Positions 18,313-26,201 of a DNA stretch of 37,268 nucleotides are shown piece by piece. A program made the position numbers and the translations under genes. The stretch covers positions 1-37,268 of the forward strand of contig CACJRN010000014.1 of the NCBI GenBank assembly GCA_902595845.1, read 5' to 3'. The notes beneath the pieces were generated by a model that saw only the letters and a list, made by a program, of their open reading frames with translations, had not been told where the DNA came from and did not search any database. This DNA is from an uncultured Gammaproteobacteria bacterium. GTDB lineage: Bacteria; Pseudomonadota; Gammaproteobacteria; Steroidobacterales; UBA11654. How positions within the stretch are numbered: position 1 is the stretch's first letter; every line of letters begins with the position of its first letter.

Positions 18313-19755
18313 ATGAAAGATAATTCAAAATCAAAATCAGGTTTTCTAATTGGGCTAATAGCAGCGATCCTGATCCTTGTGATTCCAAATCCGGAAGGGT
18401 TACCAATTGAAGCTCAAAGAGCAGCAGCAATTTTTGTTTGGATGGGTATTTGGTGGGCAACAGAAGCTGTGCATATTGCCATAACTGCTCTAATACCATT
18501 AATCTTTTTCCCTTTGCTTGGTGTTGCGTCTATTGAAGAAACTTCTGCACCTTATGCGAATAAAAATATTTATCTTTTTATGGGTGGCTTCTTTCTATCG
18601 ATTGCAATCCAAAAATGTAATCTTCATAAGAGAATCGCACTCAGCGTGCTCGGTCTGACAGGAACTGCAGGAAGATCGATCATAGCAGGCTTTATGGTTA
18701 GCTCCTGTGTTCTAAGCATGTGGATCATGAATACCTCGACGACTGTAATGCTTCTCCCAATAGGACTTGCCATTATTTCGGTTGTGAAAGAGTCGATGAC
18801 GGATTTAACTGATACTGAGAAAGTAAACTTTCAAGTGGCTCTTCTTTTGGGTATTGCGTATGCAGCGAATATCGGAGGCATAGCAACACTGATTGGTACA
18901 GCACCCAATATGGCGTTAAATGGTTTCATGGAAGAGCAATATAATGTCTCAATATCGTTTGTTGATTGGATGAAGGTTGGTGTGCCTGTTAGCTTAACTT
19001 TGCTCCCACTCGCATGGTTATCACTCACAAGGATGTCTTTTCCTGTCTCATTTCAAGCATCAATCCAAACGCAAGAAATCATTACGAACATGAAATCTGA
19101 ACTTGGTGAAATGAAAACATCTGAGATGAGGGTGTTGATCATATTTCTAGTGACAGCGATGCTTTGGATCACAAGAGACATCATCAATGATATTCCTGGA
19201 TTAGAAGGCTTATCGGATCCCGGCATTGCAATGCTTTGTGGACTGGCATTGTTTCTGACGCCCAGCAAAAGCGCTGAGGAAAATCTTCTTGAATGGAAAG
19301 ATGCACAAGAAGGTGTCCCTTGGGGTGTTTTGTTACTATTTGGCGGCGGCTTGTCGCTGGCAGCTGCCGCACAAAGCACAGGTCTTGCTGCTTGGATAGG
19401 GAATCTGATGCCTTTAGGTCTGAGTATGGCATTATTAATCATCATGTTTACGGCCTTGATTATATTTCTCACTGAACTCACATCTAATTTGGCGACCACT
19501 GCAACATTTCTACCTATCGTTGCAATCATAGCCACTCAGTTTGGCTTTGACCCTCTTCTGCTCACTGCATCGATTGCAATTGCTGCAAGCTGTGCCTTTA
19601 TGTTGCCGGTTGCAACGCCGCCCAATGCAATTGTGTTTGGGTCAGAACTGATTAAGGTGCCTCAAATGATGAGAGCAGGAATTGTTATCAACTTGATTGC
19701 CATTCTTGTTGTGACACTCGCTGGTCTATACCTTGTTCCATTATTTCTAATATAA
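18313..19755 (+). CDS. SLC13-family (DASS) sodium/divalent anion symporter
   Basis: A 480-residue inner-membrane carrier of the divalent anion:Na+ symporter family, which imports C4-dicarboxylates, citrate-like acids or sulfate. The two Ser-Asn-Thr-type hairpin motifs of the family are visible as MNTSTTVMLLP (about residue 140) and LTSNLATTATFLP (about 390), and the C-terminal MLPVATPPNAIVFGS matches the substrate region. About 11 membrane segments are present. The LysR stop lies 34 bases upstream and the LOG-family ATG 2 bases downstream, giving an apparent LysR-SLC13-LOG transcript. Organic acid rather than sulfate is more likely from its close likeness to dicarboxylate members, with moderate certainty. 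Confidence 0.9.
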   Translation: MKDNSKSKSGFLIGLIAAILILVIPNPEGLPIEAQRAAAIFVWMGIWWATEAVHIAITALIPLIFFPLLGVASIEETSAPYANKNIYLFMGGFFLSIAIQKCNLHKRIALSVLGLTGTAGRSIIAGFMVSSCVLSMWIMNTSTTVMLLPIGLAIISVVKESMTDLTDTEKVNFQVALLLGIAYAANIGGIATLIGTAPNMALNGFMEEQYNVSISFVDWMKVGVPVSLTLLPLAWLSLTRMSFPVSFQASIQTQEIITNMKSELGEMKTSEMRVLIIFLVTAMLWITRDIINDIPGLEGLSDPGIAMLCGLALFLTPSKSAEENLLEWKDAQEGVPWGVLLLFGGGLSLAAAAQSTGLAAWIGNLMPLGLSMALLIIMFTALIIFLTELTSNLATTATFLPIVAIIATQFGFDPLLLTASIAIAASCAFMLPVATPPNAIVFGSELIKVPQMMRAGIVINLIAILVVTLAGLYLVPLFLI

Positions 19756-19757
19756 AT

Positions 19758-20360
19758 ATGACTTCAGAAACCAATGAAATTAAAAACGTTTGCGTTTTCG
19801 CTGGATCAAGCCCTGGGAAGAGAGATATCTATTCAGAAACCGCGAAAGAACTTGCTGAAAAGTTAAGTGAGAATAATTTTGGGATTGTTTATGGCGGCGG
19901 CAGCAATGGCTTAATGGGTATCCTTGGCGACAGTGCCATCAATGCTGGTGGTTATATAACTGGTATCATTACTGAACAACTGGATGACATTGAAGTTGGC
20001 CATCAAGGCTTAAATGAATTAATCATAGTTAAAAACATGCATGAAAGAAAAAAAATGATGGCAGATAAATCTCAAGCCGTTGTATGCCTACCAGGTGGTG
20101 TCGGGACTTGGGAAGAATTTTTTGAATCATTGACTTGGAACCAACTTGGGCTACAAACAAAACCGATCATTTTGCTCAATATTGAGGATTATTACTCAAA
20201 ACTTAGTGTATTCATTGAGCATGCTGTTTCTGAGGGCTTCCTTCCACAATCCACCAGCGATGAATTGGTTTTAGTCAAAGACGTCGATGAGGCGATTTCA
20301 CAAATTAAAAACTTCATTCCCAAGGACACCTCAACTTGGTACCAAAGGTTGAAGGATTGA
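19758..20360 (+). CDS. TIGR00730/LOG-family Rossmann-fold protein
   Basis: A 200-residue protein of the LOG (lysine decarboxylase-like) family; characterised members are nucleotide 5'-monophosphate phosphoribohydrolases that free the base from cytokinin or purine monophosphates. Motifs: GGGSNGLMG at 46-54, the conserved MHERK with Arg97, and catalytic/phosphate-binding PGGVGTWEE at 112-120. No membrane or signal segment is present, so it is cytoplasmic. The start lies 2 bases after the SLC13 stop, implying co-translation, though a functional link with the carrier is not obvious. Convergent with the DUF1295 gene 13 bases downstream. Confidence 0.92.
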   Translation: MTSETNEIKNVCVFAGSSPGKRDIYSETAKELAEKLSENNFGIVYGGGSNGLMGILGDSAINAGGYITGIITEQLDDIEVGHQGLNELIIVKNMHERKKMMADKSQAVVCLPGGVGTWEEFFESLTWNQLGLQTKPIILLNIEDYYSKLSVFIEHAVSEGFLPQSTSDELVLVKDVDEAISQIKNFIPKDTSTWYQRLKD

Positions 20361-20373
20361 CTAAAAAACTAAA

Positions 20374-21153
20374 CTAGTCTCTTGACCTGCTCGGTCCAGG
20401 AAAAAACATATTTGTATCATCCATGTATTGAGTGTAGCCAGGTCTTTTTTTAGATTGAGGTTTTTCCAATAAACGAATCGTCAACTTAAAAAAGATGAAT
20501 AACATCATCGCAGGTGCAATCACGCCAAAAAAAGATCCTGTAGATAAAGATAATACAAAGATTGAAAACCACTGAAGAAAGTCACCAAAATAATTTGGGT
20601 GCCTTGAATATTTCCAAAGACCTTCATTCATAATTTTTGAAGAATTATCTGGATTAGATTTGAAGGCTTTCATTTGTTGATCCGCCATGGATTCAAATAA
20701 GAATCCCACAGCAAACAAAAATAAAGCTGTCAAAATAATAGGCATTGAATCACTGACTTCATTGGTACCGAATATGATAAAAATAGGAGCTGCAATAATT
20801 GCTTGAAGAACGCCTTGAAGCATGAATACCCTGAAATAGCTGACAATTCTCCAGTCCTTCTTTGAGGAATTCCTCATTTTTGTATATCTATAATCTTCAC
20901 CATGACCCAGGTTTCTTTTGGCTAAATAAAAAGTGAGTCTGAGCCCCCAAATGGTGACCATAGAAAGCAGAGTCCCCTGAGTGATTGAAACAGCAAGACC
21001 ATCATTTTGGTTACTGAGTAAGCAAACCCAACAGATCAAAACAAAACCAAAACCCCAATAAATATCAATGATACTTGAATCCTTCATTCTCAGGCTGATT
21101 AACCATAACAAAGTGAGGCTTATCCAATTTGCAAGTAAGGCAGTTTCAATCAT
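20374..21153 (-). CDS. DUF1295 integral membrane protein (steroid 5-alpha-reductase-like)
   Basis: A 259-residue polytopic membrane protein, about 6-7 helices. The C-terminal half carries the family signature: NEGLWKYSRHPNYFGDF around residue 180 and a terminal EKPQSKKRPGYTQYMDDTN segment, as in DUF1295 and steroid 5-alpha-reductase/isoprenylcysteine methyltransferase relatives that bind NADPH or SAM at this region. Neither substrate nor cofactor can be named. The start is backed by a perfect AGGAGG six bases before the ATG, overlapping the stop of the upstream symporter gene. It is the last gene of the seven-gene operon running from 25331. Confidence 0.88.
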   Translation of the reverse strand: MIETALLANWISLTLLWLISLRMKDSSIIDIYWGFGFVLICWVCLLSNQNDGLAVSITQGTLLSMVTIWGLRLTFYLAKRNLGHGEDYRYTKMRNSSKKDWRIVSYFRVFMLQGVLQAIIAAPIFIIFGTNEVSDSMPIILTALFLFAVGFLFESMADQQMKAFKSNPDNSSKIMNEGLWKYSRHPNYFGDFLQWFSIFVLSLSTGSFFGVIAPAMMLFIFFKLTIRLLEKPQSKKRPGYTQYMDDTNMFFPGPSRSRD

Positions 21154-21161
21154 TTTTCCTC

Positions 21162-22910
21162 CTAGGGTTGTCTAATTTGGTCCACTAAATTCCTAATCTC
21201 ATCAGGCGTCTTTTTTGTCATCGATGTCACAACGATGCTAACTAAAATATTAATCAACATACCAATCGTGCCAATGCCTTCTGGAGATATCCCCCATAAC
21301 CAGTTCGATGAAGAATTCAGCTCTGGATGCATGAATTTGAAATATACAATATATCCCAAAGTAAAAATAAGACCTGCTATCATTCCCGAAATGGCTCCTT
21401 CTTTGTTTATAGCTTTTGTAAATATTCCCAGAAGAAGGGCTGGAAAAAGGGTTGCAGCAGCAAGACCAAAGGCAAATGCAACCACTTGTGCCACAAAGCC
21501 AGGCGGATAAATACCAAATAAACCTGCAATAATGACTGCAATCAGAACTGAAAAACGGGCATAGAATAGCTCCCTTTTTTCAGTGATATCAGTGGCTAGA
21601 GTTTTCTTTATGAGGTCATGAGAAACAGAAGCAGAGATTACAAGTAAGAGGCCTGCAGCTGTTGATAATGCCGCAGCGAGTGCTCCAGCAGCAACCAAAG
21701 CAATCACCCAAGGAGGTAGTTCGGCAATCTCAGGATTGGCCAGAACCATGATATCTCGATCAATATATACTTCATTATTGGATTTAACTTGGGAATTATT
21801 TGTAATTATTCTTTCGCCAAATTCACCAATGGAGTCATCATACTTTGGCTTGACTGGGTCGAAGGCATTTCCTTCGGCATGTTGAATCAATCCATCATTG
21901 TTTTTATCTCTCCAAGCAATCAGTCCAATGTCTTCCCAATTCTTAAACCACTGAGGCGCTTGCTCATATGAAATGTCATGTGTCGACTCCAGAAGGTTGT
22001 ATCTTGCAAAGGAGGAAACAGCGGGTGCCGTGGTATATAAGATGGCGATAAAAATCAGTGCATACCCAGCTGATCTTCTAGCTGATGCTACATCAGGAAC
22101 AGTAAAGAAACGAACGATTACATGTGGCAATCCTGCTGTGCCTAGCATCAATGCAGCTGTGATACAGAAAACATCAATCCTCTCTTTTAAACCACTCGTA
22201 TATGGCTCAAAACCAATATCGGTCATGATTAAATCCAATTTTTCTAGAAGATAAATATCTTGATCAATCAGTCTGTCACCAAACCCGAATTGTGGGACTG
22301 GATTGCCTGTGATTAAGATAGAAATAAAGATTGCTGGAACCAAATAAGCAAAGATTAAAACGCAGTACTGTGCGACCTGTGTATAAGTGATGCCTTTCAT
22401 GCCTCCCAATACCGCGTAGAAGAAAACAATTCCCATGCCAATGATTACTCCAATTTCAATTTCTACTTCAAGAAATCTAGAAAAAACAATGCCAACTCCT
22501 CTCATTTGACCTGCCACATAGGTGAATGAGACGATGATTAAGCAAATTACTGCAACAACTCTTGCTGTGGTTGAGTAATAACGAGTGCCAATAAAATCAG
22601 GGACAGTATATTGACCAAACTTTCTTAGATATGGCGCTAAAAGTAAAGCAAGAAGGACATATCCGCCCGTCCATCCCATTAGGTATACAGCACCATCTCT
22701 TCCCATGAAAGAAATCAATCCTGCCATTGAAATGAATGAGGCAGCTGACATCCAATCGGCGGCTGTGGCCATTCCATTTGCAACTGGATGAACACCTTTT
22801 CCAGCTATATAAAATTCATTTGTAGATCCAGCCCTAGACTTGATTGCAATAAAAATATAAAGGCTAAAACTGATCCCTACAAAAAGGTATGTTAAAGACT
22901 GAACACTCAT
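21162..22910 (-). CDS. Sodium:solute symporter, VC_2705-type large subunit
   Basis: A 582-residue inner-membrane carrier of the SSS family with about 13 helices. The AGKGVHPVANGMATAADWMSAAS region near residue 40, which forms part of the Na+ site, and the DUF4212 small subunit just upstream place it in the large-subunit VC_2705 subfamily. An extra hydrophilic loop at about 310-400 contains a textbook 12-residue EF-hand calcium loop, DKNNDGLIQHAE at 335-346 (Asp1, Asn3, Asp5, Gly6, Ile8, Glu12). Related transporters handle acetate, lactate or similar small acids, but the substrate is not determinable here. The gene is 9 bases from its partner and 8 bases from DUF1295. Confidence 0.92.
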   Translation of the reverse strand: MSVQSLTYLFVGISFSLYIFIAIKSRAGSTNEFYIAGKGVHPVANGMATAADWMSAASFISMAGLISFMGRDGAVYLMGWTGGYVLLALLLAPYLRKFGQYTVPDFIGTRYYSTTARVVAVICLIIVSFTYVAGQMRGVGIVFSRFLEVEIEIGVIIGMGIVFFYAVLGGMKGITYTQVAQYCVLIFAYLVPAIFISILITGNPVPQFGFGDRLIDQDIYLLEKLDLIMTDIGFEPYTSGLKERIDVFCITAALMLGTAGLPHVIVRFFTVPDVASARRSAGYALIFIAILYTTAPAVSSFARYNLLESTHDISYEQAPQWFKNWEDIGLIAWRDKNNDGLIQHAEGNAFDPVKPKYDDSIGEFGERIITNNSQVKSNNEVYIDRDIMVLANPEIAELPPWVIALVAAGALAAALSTAAGLLLVISASVSHDLIKKTLATDITEKRELFYARFSVLIAVIIAGLFGIYPPGFVAQVVAFAFGLAAATLFPALLLGIFTKAINKEGAISGMIAGLIFTLGYIVYFKFMHPELNSSSNWLWGISPEGIGTIGMLINILVSIVVTSMTKKTPDEIRNLVDQIRQP

Positions 22911-22919
22911 GATTGATAA

Positions 22920-23186
22920 TTACTCATCAATGTCTTCTTTGAACTCTTGGTCTAGTTTTTTCATCGATCGAATATAGATAAAAATGATTGCAACAAAGAT
23001 CAAGATACTTCCTTGTTGAGCAAACCAAAAACCGAGCTTAAAACCAAAAAAACTTATCTCATCAAGATTATCCGCAAATATGATTCCAAAACCAAATGAG
23101 GCTAAAAACCAAAAAAACAAAAGAATTGAGACAATCTGAATGTTCTTTTTCCAATATTGATCAATATTTCTTCTTGTATTACTCAT
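22920..23186 (-). CDS. DUF4212 protein, sodium:solute symporter small subunit
   Basis: An 88-residue protein with two membrane helices (about 15-35 and 48-70) and a charged C-terminal tail (MKKLDQEFKEDIDE). The NTRRNIDQYWKKN start and the FADNLDEISFFGFKLGFWFAQQGS centre match the small subunit that always accompanies VC_2705-type symporters. Its ATG overlaps the stop of the NTF2-like gene in ATGA, so translation is coupled. It probably forms a complex with the large subunit encoded 9 bases downstream; the need for the small subunit is family knowledge, not seen here. Confidence 0.92.
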   Translation of the reverse strand: MSNTRRNIDQYWKKNIQIVSILLFFWFLASFGFGIIFADNLDEISFFGFKLGFWFAQQGSILIFVAIIFIYIRSMKKLDQEFKEDIDE

Positions 23187-23563
23187 GTCATTTCAGATAG
23201 CTTTTTAGACATGCGTTCACCAACTTTGGTTATGGCTGAAAGAGGCCTGATGAATACGCTCAATTTAACCATTTTGCCATCGTCATTCCACTCAATTAAG
23301 TCTATTCCAGTAACTTCTATTTCATCAATTTTTGTCTCAAAAACAAGACAAGCTCTATTTTCATCTTCAAATTCTGAACTGTATCTAAAATGAGAGTTAT
23401 TTATCACATCATTTGCAGCAGTGAGGTATTTTGTGACCATTTTGACGCCAATAATTGGCTTATAAACAAGTGGTGAATTGAATTCTACCTCATCAATCAT
23501 GATTGATGTATCAACAACCCTGTCTTTGATGCTCTTATGCCATTTACTAAGAAACTGACTCAT
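23183..23563 (-). CDS. NTF2-like (SnoaL-type) domain protein
   Basis: A 126-residue cytoplasmic protein with the alpha+beta pattern of the NTF2/SnoaL fold: an N-terminal helix (SQFLSKWHKSIKDR), the FNSPLVYKPIIG pocket strand, and C-terminal strands IDEIEVTGIDLIEWNDDGKMV and LSVFIRPLSAI. Such folds serve as isomerases, lyases or non-enzymatic ligand binders; no catalytic set is assignable here. It is translationally coupled on both sides: its ATG shares one base with the upstream stop (TAATG) and its stop overlaps the DUF4212 start (ATGA). Probably handles a small organic molecule related to the transported solute, which is an inference from context. Confidence 0.8.
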   Translation of the reverse strand: MSQFLSKWHKSIKDRVVDTSIMIDEVEFNSPLVYKPIIGVKMVTKYLTAANDVINNSHFRYSSEFEDENRACLVFETKIDEIEVTGIDLIEWNDDGKMVKLSVFIRPLSAITKVGERMSKKLSEMT

Positions 23564-23844
23564 TAGAGCGGTTTCTTCGTAACTTTGACATAGGCATAAA
23601 CGATAATCACCACATACATGCAGCCTGCAAAAATACCACCTGCTAGATTGCGTGTACTTGGATCCAATAATGCTGCAAGGAGATCGCTCAATGAGTTGCC
23701 TATAAGAGCCCCAAACAAACCTCCCATGACGCCAGAGCCTCCAAGTTTCTTATCAAGATCAATACCCACAATAGCAAGAATAGCTAGTATCCCATTGTCT
23801 ACAATGCCGAATATATCTCCGTCAAAAAATACATTGTTCATCAT
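23563..23844 (-). CDS. Small glycine-rich membrane protein, unknown function (93 aa)
   Basis: No family is recognised. The 93 residues show a short polar start, a hydrophobic stretch at about 13-27, a glycine-rich segment (GGSGVMGGLFGALIGNSLSD) and a second hydrophobic helix at about 70-86 with a basic tail (KVTKKPL). Glycine-zipper-like spacing suggests a small oligomeric membrane protein. A strong ribosome site (AAGGAG, about 6 bases before the ATG) supports the start; a second Met at residue 2 makes no difference. It sits inside the seven-gene symporter operon, 22 bases from the VOC gene and overlapping the NTF2-like gene by one base. Confidence 0.75.
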   Translation of the reverse strand: MMNNVFFDGDIFGIVDNGILAILAIVGIDLDKKLGGSGVMGGLFGALIGNSLSDLLAALLDPSTRNLAGGIFAGCMYVVIIVYAYVKVTKKPL

Positions 23845-23866
23845 TTTTACTCCTTGAATTGATTAA

Positions 23867-24301
23867 TTATTCTGCCTTAAATAAGTTATCCATATCCTTA
23901 AATGCTTTTAATTCTATTGCATTACCTGATGGATCTCTCAAAAAAGCTGTTGCTTGCTCGCCAACTTCACCTTTGAATCTTACTGTTGGCTCTATCAAAA
24001 ACTCTATCTTCTTTTCATTGAGATCACTAGTGATACTTTTAAAATCATCCCAACTTAATACCAATCCAAAATGAGGCACAGGAATGTTATTTGAGTCAAC
24101 GAGATTAGTGGTCTCATTTGAAAGCTCCTTGGAAAGATGACACACCAATTGATGGCCAAAAAAATTGAAGTCGATCCATTCAATTGAGCTTCTGCCTATC
24201 TCACAACCAAGTAAGCCATGATAAAAATTTTGTGCAGTCTCTAAATCATTGACAGGAATTGCTAAATGAAATGGTTTGAGTTGATTAGTTTTTACGCTCA
24301 T
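23867..24301 (-). CDS. VOC-superfamily (glyoxalase/dioxygenase-like) protein
   Basis: A single-module vicinal oxygen chelate protein of 144 residues. The open frame extends 26 codons further upstream, but that part overlaps the preceding gene and is unlike the family; the Met at 24299-24301 (MSVKTNQLKPFHLAIPV) is the likely start. Possible metal ligands are the His in FHLAIPV, the His in FFGHQLVCHL and the Glu in GNAIELKAF. The form resembles stand-alone VOC proteins annotated as glyoxalase or dioxygenase; the reaction is unknown. The first 17 bases overlap the two-module VOC gene, so they are translationally coupled. Confidence 0.85.
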   Translation of the reverse strand: MSVKTNQLKPFHLAIPVNDLETAQNFYHGLLGCEIGRSSIEWIDFNFFGHQLVCHLSKELSNETTNLVDSNNIPVPHFGLVLSWDDFKSITSDLNEKKIEFLIEPTVRFKGEVGEQATAFLRDPSGNAIELKAFKDMDNLFKAE

Positions 24302-25331
24302 AGAATTCAATAATTGCACCATCTGGTGAAGAAAGAGAGAAAATCGAAACATCACCATAAGGTTGAAGCTCAATCTCACTCATATCAATACTCTCCTGAC
24401 CTCTTGCTTTGAGTATTTCTTTAGTTTGCATTATGTCTTCGACTGGATATTTTATAGAAAGAAGGCCTAGGTTTGGAGCCTTACATTTATCACTGTGATC
24501 CAATCCTTTAATGTCCATGAACTCAATCATCTCAACTCGACCCAATTCACCTGCAACAGGATAATAAATTGCTGTGCGGTATTTTGTCTTTGTTGTGAAA
24601 TTCAGTGGAATTCCCAAAGGCGTCACAGCCTCCTCTTTTGCTGTAAATGGAGCGCCATAGAAAAAAGTATCAAAACCAAGTAGGTCAACAAAAAATTTTC
24701 TGCTGTTTTCTCTGTTTTTAATCATCTGCATGATGTTAAAAGGTTGTGATATTCGATCAAATTTTGGGAAAGCCTCTGGTAAGGGTGGTTGAAGTCTGTC
24801 ATACCCTTGTACTTGAATGCCATCGGGTCCCTTGAAGATCACTACGTCCAATCTCGATTCCCCAAATGAAATTTGAGCAACGGGTGTCTCAGTCCACCAT
24901 CCCATTTGTATTGCTTCATCATAGATTTGTCTCAATCCTTTCATTCTAACCATTAGACTGAAGTAACATCCTGTATCCCATGCTCTAGAGCCTGGTCGCA
25001 TTGGCTTCTTAGTTCCTACATTGTCAAAGCGAATCAATCGGATAAAACCAACATCAGAGCCTTCAGCAGAAAGCAGTAACTCTTCTGCACTAGCATCAGC
25101 TGTCAATCCATAATGTTGAATTGAAGACTTACTGGATTGACCCCTATAGAGCTCTTTAAAACCACCAATTTTCTTGAAGAATTCAGCAGTTCTATCAATA
25201 TCAGTCACACTAATAACGACTTCTTGCCAGGGCTGATCAGTTATTGGATCGGGCTTTATATGATGTATGCCGGAATGTCCGGTGAGAATAAGAAAACTTA
25301 AAATTAGACCGTAAAAAGGAAAACTTCTCAT
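24285..25331 (-). CDS. Exported two-module VOC-superfamily protein
   Basis: A 348-residue protein starting with a hydrophobic signal-like segment (residues about 3-20, no lipobox Cys) followed by HIKPDPITDQPWQEVVISV. Two VOC modules are visible, at about 35-165 and 195-345; the second ends in SLSSPDGAIIEFYERK, which matches the C-terminal strand with a metal-ligand Glu. The first module seems less conserved at metal positions. An exported VOC protein is unusual among glyoxalase-like enzymes, which are mostly cytoplasmic. It is the first gene of the operon that ends with DUF1295, and diverges from glutathione peroxidase across 91 bases. The substrate is unknown. Confidence 0.82.
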   Translation of the reverse strand: MRSFPFYGLILSFLILTGHSGIHHIKPDPITDQPWQEVVISVTDIDRTAEFFKKIGGFKELYRGQSSKSSIQHYGLTADASAEELLLSAEGSDVGFIRLIRFDNVGTKKPMRPGSRAWDTGCYFSLMVRMKGLRQIYDEAIQMGWWTETPVAQISFGESRLDVVIFKGPDGIQVQGYDRLQPPLPEAFPKFDRISQPFNIMQMIKNRENSRKFFVDLLGFDTFFYGAPFTAKEEAVTPLGIPLNFTTKTKYRTAIYYPVAGELGRVEMIEFMDIKGLDHSDKCKAPNLGLLSIKYPVEDIMQTKEILKARGQESIDMSEIELQPYGDVSIFSLSSPDGAIIEFYERKN

Positions 25332-25422
25332 AGCAATTTATCAGTTACATGTTGTTACTTGATGAACTTCATTTATTGTATACATTATAGTTGGAAAAAA
25401 ACCGATTTTATGGAGATTCAAT

Positions 25423-25902
25423 ATGTCAAAGATTTATGAATATAAGATAAGAGATAAAGATAACTCTGAGATCAAAATGAGCGAATACAAGGATAAAGTC
25501 TTACTGATTGTAAATACAGCCAGTAAATGCGGATTCACTCCTCAATACGATGGATTAAATGAATTACAGAAAAAATATGCAGATCAGGGCTTTTCAGTTC
25601 TAGCATTCCCTTGCAATCAGTTTGGTAAACAGGAGCCAGGATCAAATGAAGATATCCAAGAATTTTGCTCTCTTAATTTTGATGTCAGCTTTCCTGTATT
25701 AGGAAAAATTGAGGTCAATGGTGATAATGAAGAGCCTTTATATGAGCATCTGAAATCAGAGCAGCCCGGGATAATGGGATCAAAGGGAATTAAATGGAAC
25801 TTTACAAAGTTTTTGGTGAATAGAGATGGTGAAGTTCTGCATCGATTCGCGCCTAAAACAACGCCGGCAGAAATTGAAAAGCAGATTCAGTCAATTCTTT
25901 GA
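25423..25902 (+). CDS. Glutathione peroxidase family (thioredoxin-type) peroxidase
   Basis: A 159-residue thiol peroxidase that reduces hydrogen or lipid peroxides. Peroxidatic Cys36 is in NTASKCGFTPQ, followed by the FPCNQFGKQEPGS motif (62-74, with catalytic Gln70), resolving Cys82 in EFCSLNF, and the Trp125-Asn126 pair (KWNFTKF). It is a Cys rather than selenocysteine enzyme, and the second Cys suggests recycling by thioredoxin, as for most bacterial members. No signal peptide is visible. An in-frame GGAG ribosome site lies ahead of the ATG. The DUF1330 gene follows 8 bases later with its GAGG ribosome site starting at this stop. Confidence 0.95.
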   Translation: MSKIYEYKIRDKDNSEIKMSEYKDKVLLIVNTASKCGFTPQYDGLNELQKKYADQGFSVLAFPCNQFGKQEPGSNEDIQEFCSLNFDVSFPVLGKIEVNGDNEEPLYEHLKSEQPGIMGSKGIKWNFTKFLVNRDGEVLHRFAPKTTPAEIEKQIQSIL

Positions 25903-25910
25903 GGTAATCG

Positions 25911-26201
25911 ATGTCAGGTTATTTTATCGTTAGGTGTGAATACTTCAATGAATCAGAATATATGGCATATGCCAAGCTGGCTGCTGATGCGGTAAAAGAA
26001 TTTAATGGTGAATTCCTCATCACAGGAAAGGGTTCTCAGAATCAAAAAGAATCGGGAACCCTACCAAAGACTGTTGTCGTAAAATTTGACTCTTTTGAAG
26101 ATGCATTATCATGTTACCAATGCAGTGCATATGAAAAAGCACTAAACTTTATTGAAAATAGTTCAGATAGAGATTTTGTGATCGTTGAAGGGCTTAGTTA
26201 A
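25911..26201 (+). CDS. DUF1330 domain-containing protein
   Basis: A 96-residue cytoplasmic protein with the dimeric ferredoxin-like (alpha-beta barrel) fold of DUF1330. Recognisable features are the opening GYFIVRCEYFNESEYMAYA, the GEFLITGKG strand, the VVVKFDSFEDALSCYQC helix start and the ending RDFVIVEGL. No enzyme activity is established for the family. Co-transcribed with glutathione peroxidase. Its stop touches the stop of the convergent CinA/nucleotidyltransferase gene with no base between. Confidence 0.9.
   Translation: MSGYFIVRCEYFNESEYMAYAKLAADAVKEFNGEFLITGKGSQNQKESGTLPKTVVVKFDSFEDALSCYQCSAYEKALNFIENSSDRDFVIVEGLS

Noticed and set aside
19053-19535. A 160-codon open frame on the minus strand inside the SLC13 gene
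   Set aside because: It is fully antisense to a conserved transporter, has no ribosome site or recognisable domain, and its composition mirrors the codons of the membrane protein.
21235-21510. A 91-codon plus-strand frame inside the symporter gene
   Set aside because: Antisense shadow of a conserved transporter with Pro/Lys-rich non-protein-like composition.
24302-24379. Twenty-six extra codons at the start of the single-module VOC gene
   Set aside because: They lie wholly inside the preceding gene and do not resemble the family, which starts close to MSVKTNQLKPFHLA.
25332-25422. Possible promoter and TGTATACA palindrome (25378-25385) ahead of glutathione peroxidase
   Set aside because: No -35/-10 pair with good match and spacing could be fixed, and an 8-base AT-rich palindrome is expected by chance.
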